Shown piece by piece: positions 57,494 through 64,000 of a stretch of DNA of 64,000 bases. The notes under the pieces are model-generated. The model did no database searches. It saw only the letters and a list, made by a program, of their open reading frames with translations, and was not told the origin of the DNA. The translations under genes and the position numbers were made by a program. Origin of the DNA: Dermacentor variabilis (Eukaryota > Arthropoda > Arachnida > Ixodida > Ixodidae); contig NC_134574.1 of NCBI RefSeq assembly GCF_050947875.1, positions 104,988,969-105,052,968 on the forward strand, in the 5' to 3' direction. The first letter of the stretch is position 1. Each line of letters starts with the position of its first letter.

Positions 57494-57497
57494 TTAA

Positions 57498-58682
57498 GGT
57501 GGACAGTGCAGTATTACATCAGTATCCCTCGTTCATGGAGCTAAGCGGTTAGCTCCTTTCGTACACGGTTTCATCAGGGTGTATGGAACTGCGCTGAGCG
57601 CAATTTTTGCTTCGAGTCAAGAGGATATAACTAGAAATCTACGGAGTTGCTTACTCGGCAGCATTATTTTTTTTTTGCTTTCGTGAAATGATTGAGAGAT
57701 GTTATAGGTATTGGGCTGAGACAAGTCTTAGCTTAACGAGAACAAAATACTAATAGTCGCACGATGAAGCCTGCCTTGTGGACGATGAGTCAGCATGTGC
57801 CCTACGCCTTAACTTCTTTGCTATATTTGAGCTTAAAATGGGGCCTGGTTTTAGGCATGTTCAAATGTGATAATATTGAGCGTATATTTAAGAAAAAACA
57901 AACGCTATGGAACCCTTTGCTTACCTTCTTTGCATGAAAACGTCATCTAGAAGCGACGACTCTCTCCGTCTTGGTCAACGGCGAACTGGACCTTTTTTGT
58001 AGAGAGCCACCTGTCCGTTCTGCCAAATCCGATCGTGCAGTGAGCGCGGCTGGTGGTCTCGTAGAAGGGTTTGCACAACGTGCCTACTCGTAACTTCAGC
58101 TCTCGAACAATCCCCGGCCATCACGTGTTTTTGTGCTACAAGTAGATGTGCCATGTCGGTCCTACCAAATTCAATCTTGCAGCGTGCTCGGATAGCGTAT
58201 TCGTTCATTCGCCTGAAGAAAACGGTTATTACGGATAACTTCATTTGCCAAACGATCCCATATCACACGCTTTAGTGTTAGCGTATATTTGTAGCGACGG
58301 TGCCCGAATTTAAAGCGGTTCTGCCAAAGCGACGTGGGTGCTTGAACGTCGTCTGTGTTTGTTTGCCCATTGTAATGATGGATACTCTGGTTTCTGCCAG
58401 TTGCTAATCAGGCGAAAAAGAAGAAAAGACTGTTCTGTGTTTCTCATTAATATAAGTTCTAATGAAGTCGCATTTGAGGGGGGGGGGCATTAAAAAAAAA
58501 AGAAAAGGCTTACCCTCTATTGTTAGCGAAGAGACGTCTGGAAAGACAAGGCCATCCGCAGAGATTGAAACAAGTTCATGGTGAACATGTTGTCATGTAA
58601 GCATCAGCCTCTAGACCATTTTCATGCTTACAGAGTCTCTTTTCATGCTTACAGAGTTCCCAATTCGATTCCTTATTTCCCG
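57498..58682. other. No gene recognised
   Basis: Short ORFs. G8 followed by A-rich sequence near 58480. Nothing identifiable. Confidence 0.4.
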
Positions 58683-58770
58683 TCCCCCAGAGTAGAGTAG
58701 CCAACCAGAGGTTTTTTCTGGGTAACATCCCTGCCTTCTCTCTTTATTTCCTCCTCCTCTTCCTCCTACA
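58683..58770 (+). repeat. LINE 3' UTR fragment
   Basis: GAGTAGAGTAGCCAACCAGAGG ... CTGGGTAACATCCCTGCCTTC then TTTCCTCCTCCTCTTCC parallels the 3' UTR at 47.70-47.81 kb. Diverged and isolated. Confidence 0.55.
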
Positions 58771-59210
58771 GAGTTCCCAGAAGGCTTCCAGTTAAACCCT
58801 CAGGAACAATGCAAGTAACAATTGCCTATAAACTTATAGGAGCCTCCAGCTGGCACCTGTTTTGCCGCAGTGTTACAGTGTTTGACAAATGAATTACACT
58901 GTTAAATGCAACAAGAAAAGGCCATTGATGAGCTCAACACACGGCCCACGTTCTCTATACCTGAAAACATCAAGAATATGTGCCTACAACATGCCATGCT
59001 ACAAGATACTTCTTTTTTTTTTTTGCTAACTGGACTGTTGGAAATGGCTGACCGGAAGTTCTCGGGGGTCATGCACGCACTGCTTTCACATCTAGGATGC
59101 AAAGGGATGACATATTGCGGCACAATACGTTAAGTAGCAATTTGCTGTCGCCAAACACATCTTCCGTATTTTGTTTTTATTTCATTCCAAGATTACGTTT
59201 GTTTTCCGTG
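58771..59210. other. No gene recognised
   Basis: A 75-codon ORF spans a poly-T run. No domain. Confidence 0.4.
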
Positions 59211-59310
59211 TCATCATCATCACTAAGCTATGTTCTCTCCAATACTGGTCGAAGGCCTCACCCACCGATACAAAATTACCTCTGTCATGTGTCAGTCACG
59301 ATTACGTTAC
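59211..59310 (-). repeat. Decayed RTE-type LINE 3' end
   Basis: CATCATCATCACTAAGC, then CGAAGGCCTCACCCACCGAT and AAATTACCTCTGTCATGTG, follow the plus-strand pattern of an antisense RTE tail (compare 53873 onward: tail, CAAAGGCCTCTCCC, CAACCCCGGTCATGTAC). Highly diverged. Confidence 0.5.
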
Positions 59311-59587
59311 GAATGTCATTAACGCCATTGCTCTAGGGGAAAATCCCATATTGTCTCCCAAGAGCGTAGCCTTCCTACGCACCTGACTGCATTGAGTATA
59401 TTTGAATTGATGTGAGTAGCAGCTTTTCACCGTGCATGTTCATATTAAATTTTACATGATGGGTATTAGTATATCACGTGAGTGGGTATTTGAAAAATGT
59501 CGAAACAGACCATAGCGAATAATCTATAACTTTCTACAGAAGAACTTCAATTTGGCCTAGATGGTTTTTACTGCATATCATACTGAC

Positions 59588-60420
59588 CACAAATAAAGAC
59601 GGGGATCGCGGAGGTGAACACAAAAACGACACGAGCGACATCCCATCTCAAGACGGCAGGGTTCCCTTACTCGGTGGTAACGCCAGCGGTGGAAACCCTA
59701 CTGCAGAAGGTAAAATGATCTGGGAGCAAAGCAAGGGTGAGGACGACTACTCTAGCCGTTAGACCTGAAGTGGTACCGTATATTATCAGGGTAACTAACA
59801 ACCTAAGGAAGGTGGCAGGCAGGTTTGCAGTCCCCCTTGTATTTTCAGCTCCTTTTAGGCTCGCGCGGCTCTGCCCTCGCACCTCTCATGATCCTAAAGG
59901 AAGGCAAGGCTGTGGCAAGAACTATACCAAGCCGTCTGCGAAATGCACAGTAGGAGTTGTGTACGAAATCCCCCTGGCGTGTGGCAAGTCCTACATAGGG
60001 CAGATGAGACGGTGCCTGAATGATCGAGCAAGAGAACATGAACAAAAGTTAAGGAAAGATGAATTGGCGCACTTGCCTGCGCATTGCAATGTCTGCCCCT
60101 GTGCACCACTATTTAAGGATATAATGATTCTGGCGCGAAGCCAGGACTAGACTGCACGCGAAATGATGGAGGCATATCACATAAAAAAGAAAGGCCAAGA
60201 CTGTGTTAGTGATACATCCATTAGGTTGTTTCAGTCGGAGATAGATTTTTTTTTTAGAATTGGCTGCCCCGCCAGGCTGCTGAGTGCTCTTGTTTGCTCC
60301 GTTCTGCACATGTTCTATTTGTCTATATATGTCCACGCGTTGCCGTGAATAAACCAGTTGAAAGTTACCACTCGTGTTGTTTTTGTGTCCTCTTCCGCTG
60401 TCCCGGCCTTTATTTGCGGC
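59588..60420 (+). mobile_element. Penelope-like element, 5'-truncated, with inverted terminal segments
   Basis: The coding part (about 59650-60348) is followed by a 3' segment at 60371-60420. The reverse complement of that segment matches 59588-59635 over about 48 nt: AAATAAAG, GGGA, GCGGA, ACACAAAAAC and ACACGAG are shared. Terminal segments in inverted orientation are characteristic of Penelope-like elements, whose copies often carry partial inverted units. Confidence 0.78.
59737..60348 (+). pseudogene. Penelope-like protein C-terminus: GIY-YIG endonuclease
   Basis: This would be the endonuclease that nicks DNA for Penelope-type retrotransposition. The frame reads VPYIIRVTNNLRKVAGRFAV, a CGKNYTKPSAKCTVG linker, then GIY-YIG: GVVYEIPLACGKSYIGQM and RCLNDRAREHEQKL. 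A C-x-C type cysteine group in HLPAHCNVCPCAPLF follows. A TAG at 60148-60150 interrupts. The same frame then continues as EAYHIKKKGQDCVSDTSIRL to the stop at 60348. A scrap of RT-end sequence (AGFPYSVVTPAVETLL) precedes 59737 before a TGA. The single nonsense codon and otherwise good conservation suggest moderate age. Confidence 0.85.
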
Positions 60421-62300
60421 CAATATGATATGTGTAACTTTCTATCTGTGCAAAATTAACATTGACTGCGGTTGGTCAAGACAGCATTAACTAAGGAGCG
60501 ACTTGCATAGTTAATTAGGTTGAAGATGTCTTAATGGGCTAGCTGTAATCGCATGTCGTACGAAGGCATCAACTTGCCCACACTCAGATTAATATGTAAT
60601 ACGACAGGTGTCCATCCAAAGGCAACGGAATGTCGCTCCTTTTTTCACTTGGTTATTCTTGCTATGACATAAATACAATTTGTAAGCACGAGGCCAGACA
60701 TTGCCAAGAATGTGGTCTTTGTTTCTTTATTTCTTTCTTTTGTACTTCTCTTTTTCTTTTTTTTTCTTTATTTGCAAAGGGGTTTTTGTTATCATCACTG
60801 AGACGCCTGTAAAGCGACTTAACCCCTGTACTGCTGAAATACAAATATTGTGTTCGGCACGTTATTCATTACTCAAAAAGAATGATAAAAAGGGTCCCCT
60901 TCTGTCTCTTTGTTCATATTATGGTCCCGTAAAAGGAAAGTATGGCGTCTCATGGGCTTCAATGGCAGGTGAAATTTTTAAACCTCCTCATATTTATTTG
61001 TCCATCTCGGTTTCCCACGCTTCTGGTGACGGGTCTAGCTTCAACCGCACCAGTCACTATAACAGAGTTGAGAAAATGCCCCTGAGGAATTTTTTACACA
61101 GTTTCCCGAGTTATTTGGATTCTCATGAAGTGGCTAGGCAACCACGCAACGTTTTCTGCAGAAAGTGTAAGTTCCTAGAAGTGCACTTCTTCCGCGGCCG
61201 TCCGGGTAGTCAGCACAGACAGCCCCGACTTCCGAAGGTACGGCGACGAAACGACAAGAAAAAAGACGGACGCTGTCGTTTTATTGTTCAACCGGAATAT
61301 AGCAGTACGCTTTCTTTTTTTTTTTTCGCGCGTGGCCCGGTACGCGGTAAAGGAAAACGAAGAGAAACACTGAGTGACCACGGGCGAAAGTACACACGGC
61401 TCACTATCGACAAACGCACTGGTGGTGTTGAAGAAGAACAGCGCAACGACACCTGGTGGCAGCAGTCGGCTGAGAGAGCAGACAGGGTGGTGTCAAACGG
61501 GGTCAAAGGAACAGCACACCAGGCACACACACTCACATCGATGCTCGCACACATGCGCGCAAGCAAAAAACTTGCCGGCAGGCATTGGCGTCATCGTTTT
61601 GGCATAGCTGCGCAATTGGGTCTCAACAGGGAGGCAAATGACCACGTGCGCGAACACGTACACATCCACCACTTACTCGCGGTGCCGGCAGGTGTCGCGA
61701 CACTGCGGTGCTACTGGCTTATTTAGGGCCATACGAAAGAATTGCGGAAGAGCACTGCAACAGTACCAACAACAACATCAACGACAACAGACTAGGTAAC
61801 ACGCGCTGCCACTTTTTTTTTTTTGTTCACGTTCGCTACCACGCGACACATTCAAGCACACGTCTACTCAGAAACGAAAACATACGCATCCACGTTTCAT
61901 ACGTTGCGCTACTCAAGGAAAAACAATGCACCTTACGCCGCACCCATCTTTAGCACCGCACTCGCTCTGTACATTGCAATCGCACCGTCAAAGCACATCA
62001 GTTGTTGCGCCTTTCTTTCCAGCCACCATTTCTGCATGCGAGTGAGGTCGGGTCAAGTGGGAGTGAAGCTAAAGGTGATTACAGACACAAGTTACCAGAT
62101 ACAAGTGGTTCCACGGAGAAAGACGGCAAGGTCACCGCGACATCTGTAGGAAGGACATCTGAATGGTCCAGCATTAGTTCCGTTGAACGTTCACTATTTG
62201 GGCGCGTAACACAAGTGATCGTGACGAGAGTCAGCTCAACCTCGTCGAATTGAGGACAGCAACGAACAAGATTGACCATGTGCATAGAATAGCAAAAGCA
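60421..62300. other. Anonymous region with one long unassigned ORF
   Basis: The plus-strand frame is open from an ATG at 60710 to 61726 (about 338 codons). It begins with a Phe-rich low-complexity stretch caused by a T-rich tract and includes a second T-run near 61315-61326. The translated middle is basic and unrelated to anything I recognise. Without splice signals, conserved motifs or codon bias I do not call it a gene. Confidence 0.3.
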
Positions 62301-64000
62301 CAGCTCGGCATCAGTATCTTATGTCTAAGCCACCATGCATATGTTTGCACGATACTAGAAAATTTGCGTGTGATGGAGATATCGGCCACGTAATGAAAAT
62401 GAATTCGACTAAAGTGGCGCAGCGGATGGGACTCTCATGCAACTCTTGAAGATTTTGCTACCGCACTTATGAGATCACTCATGACGCATGTCCGAAACCC
62501 TGGAGCCATCAGGTGGCACTCGCAGGTAGTTCTATCGCTAGCGCCACAGATAAGGGTGTTGAGAATGTAAAACCATCAAACACCCAGGATATTTCCGATG
62601 ATAACCGTAACGCAGAGGTAAAATTAGCGCATGCGTATTGTCAAACATCGCATTTAAAGAGTGGGTTAGTGCTATTCACAGAATATAGCGAGATAGCACG
62701 AAGGAGGGGCATGGCACGTATATATTTTCTGTGCAGTCACTGGTTCTCGACAGGCCGCAGAAAAGTCTCAATGATAAAGAGCTGCTGATTCTGCTAAGGT
62801 GGCTTCCAGTCGTGCATTTTGGTGCCTACACTTTCTGGCTCCAAGAATATCGTTGGGCCTCAATAGCACGTAGCGTTTGATGAATGCAGTGATGGTTTGC
62901 TACAGTTTTACCCACTTACCGTCGCCACTGGGACTATCGAGTGTTGTTTCATACAAATCAAAACGAAATTTTTATTTATTCATAAATTCAATCAATCGAA
63001 TTCACAATCGTAAATATAATAAATATGTACAGCTATTTTTTTCTGTGGCAGGCCGAGAAGACGCTCGAGCTTTTAAAGTTAGGCGGACAATTGCGGAAAA
63101 AAGGGGGGTTGGGCGCTAGCGAAAACAAAACTTTCCACCGAGTTGTACAACTTGATGTATTTCCAGAAAGAGTGACCGCTGGAAACAATGCGACCCAGTT
63201 AAATCTTTTCCAACAGTTCCTGAAAGGTGACCAAGAAGTTCCTTTTAGATCATTTTTGTGCCCAAAAAGTAAAAATAAAAGGACGCCTACCAGCCGTCAC
63301 AAAAATCCTGGAAGCGGTGACTGGAGTGAAGCGGTGAAAACTCCAGAATACGTGGTCGAGTGAGCACAGAGGACGCTAATTTCTAAGCTCGCAGGCTTTG
63401 AGCAGCGCGCTTATGTTCGCAGAGTGCAGCTAAACCTGACACAGTTTATGCCTCGTTAAACTGGAGGCAAGCTGTGGTACCCTACGAGAACAGAGATAGT
63501 GCGCGAATGGATGCCTTGCTTGGGTACATTGCTGCCTGTCGAATAATCAAGCACTTGCTCACTAGCGGTCTTTTTCATGCTGCAGCTCTCGAAGTTGTGA
63601 CTAAGAGATCCAAAGGGGGTTAGCAAATTGCGAGGCATGCGAAAAAAAAAGGGTAATCACAACGAGATGACTGGCATAGATCTACACAATGTTTTTTTTT
63701 TATCGCTTTGGGCATGGTCGCCTTCTGAAGTGTGGCTTGAGCTCACGCTTCATGTTCCTGAAAGAACCGCAGTTGCACGTTTACAAAGACACACACCAGG
63801 TTTTAAAAATACCGTGCACCTTGACTAAGTTATCCCTCGTTCTCGCTAAAGTGGAATACGCGCAGATGGTGGCACTTGGCCCCCTGTTGTATATAATAGA
63901 AAGCTCTCTTTTTGGGTCCAAAATCTGATACGAAGAGGAGCAGGTCTATTCAATAGTGCCTGGATTTTGAGCGGGATAACACAGTACTGTTCACGGCATT
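62301..64000. other. No gene recognised
   Basis: ORFs up to 112 codons. One (63025-63363) overlaps a good splice-acceptor-like tract at about 63032-63053 (pyrimidines then GGCAG) but has no domain. Nothing else identified. Confidence 0.35.

Noticed and set aside
62411..62470. A-box-like TGGCGCAGCGG suggesting a tRNA or SINE head
   Set aside because: No B-box at the expected distance and no cloverleaf.
63049..63363. Possible host exon after a strong splice-acceptor-like tract
   Set aside because: No donor, partner exon or domain could be identified, and acceptor-like tracts are common in AT-rich DNA.

Overview
The window looks like intergenic or intronic DNA of an arthropod, most probably a hard (ixodid) tick. 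I infer this from recognised repeat families: a tRNA-headed SINE whose tail runs through a TTTTGGCACGTAAAACCCC-type motif, I/R1-like LINEs with a C-terminal RNase H domain, RTE-type LINE ends with GATGAT tails, GIY-YIG Penelope-like elements, and TTAA-flanked non-autonomous DNA transposons. No database search was run. I see no convincing host protein gene, rRNA, tRNA or CRISPR array. The window is a layered deposit of transposable elements.

Layout. 1-5.66 kb: a nearly complete minus-strand LINE with both ORFs open (its 3' end runs off the window). 5.7-17.9 kb: mostly anonymous DNA with short decayed repeats, a small MITE, a SINE remnant and a 97-nt perfect-arm hairpin. 17.9-19.8 kb: a decayed CR1-like LINE split by a 691-bp element with TTAA target duplications. 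20.35-21.4 kb: a 5'-truncated LINE tail with an intact RNase H domain. 22.79-26.90 kb: a Ty3/gypsy element with two apparently identical 152-bp LTRs, an ATAT target duplication, two pol frameshifts and most of gag missing. 27.8-28.9 kb: a Penelope-like remnant, a (TA)54 tract and a solo LTR, again in ATAT. 31.5-35.5 kb: two RNase H-bearing LINE tails, then a TIR element carrying an RTE insertion in its own terminal repeat. 36.8-40.5 kb: a decayed hAT transposase gene with two very short introns, interrupted by another RTE tail. 43.15-43.44 and 45.78-47.82 kb: two 5'-truncated LINEs with target duplications. 48.06-51.19 kb: an old, heavily broken Ty3/gypsy element with diverged LTRs. 52.2-55.1 kb: a SINE, a roughly 157-bp tandem array, an RTE tail and a 36-bp SINE-tail insertion. 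55.93-57.49 kb: a 1.56-kb TTAA element containing one exon of a P2X7-ballast-like protein. 58.7-60.4 kb: LINE and RTE remnants and a Penelope-like element with inverted terminal segments. 60.4-64 kb: largely anonymous.

How the parts relate. Insertions order themselves by nesting. The RTE tail at 34.76-35.19 kb is younger than the TIR element it sits in. The TTAA element at 18.7 kb is younger than the LINE it splits. The 2.0-kb LINE at 45.8 kb is younger than its flanking sequence. The gypsy element at 22.8 kb is probably one of the youngest insertions because its LTRs match base for base by eye. Only the LINE at the left edge keeps all its coding capacity. The rest are truncated, frameshifted or non-autonomous.
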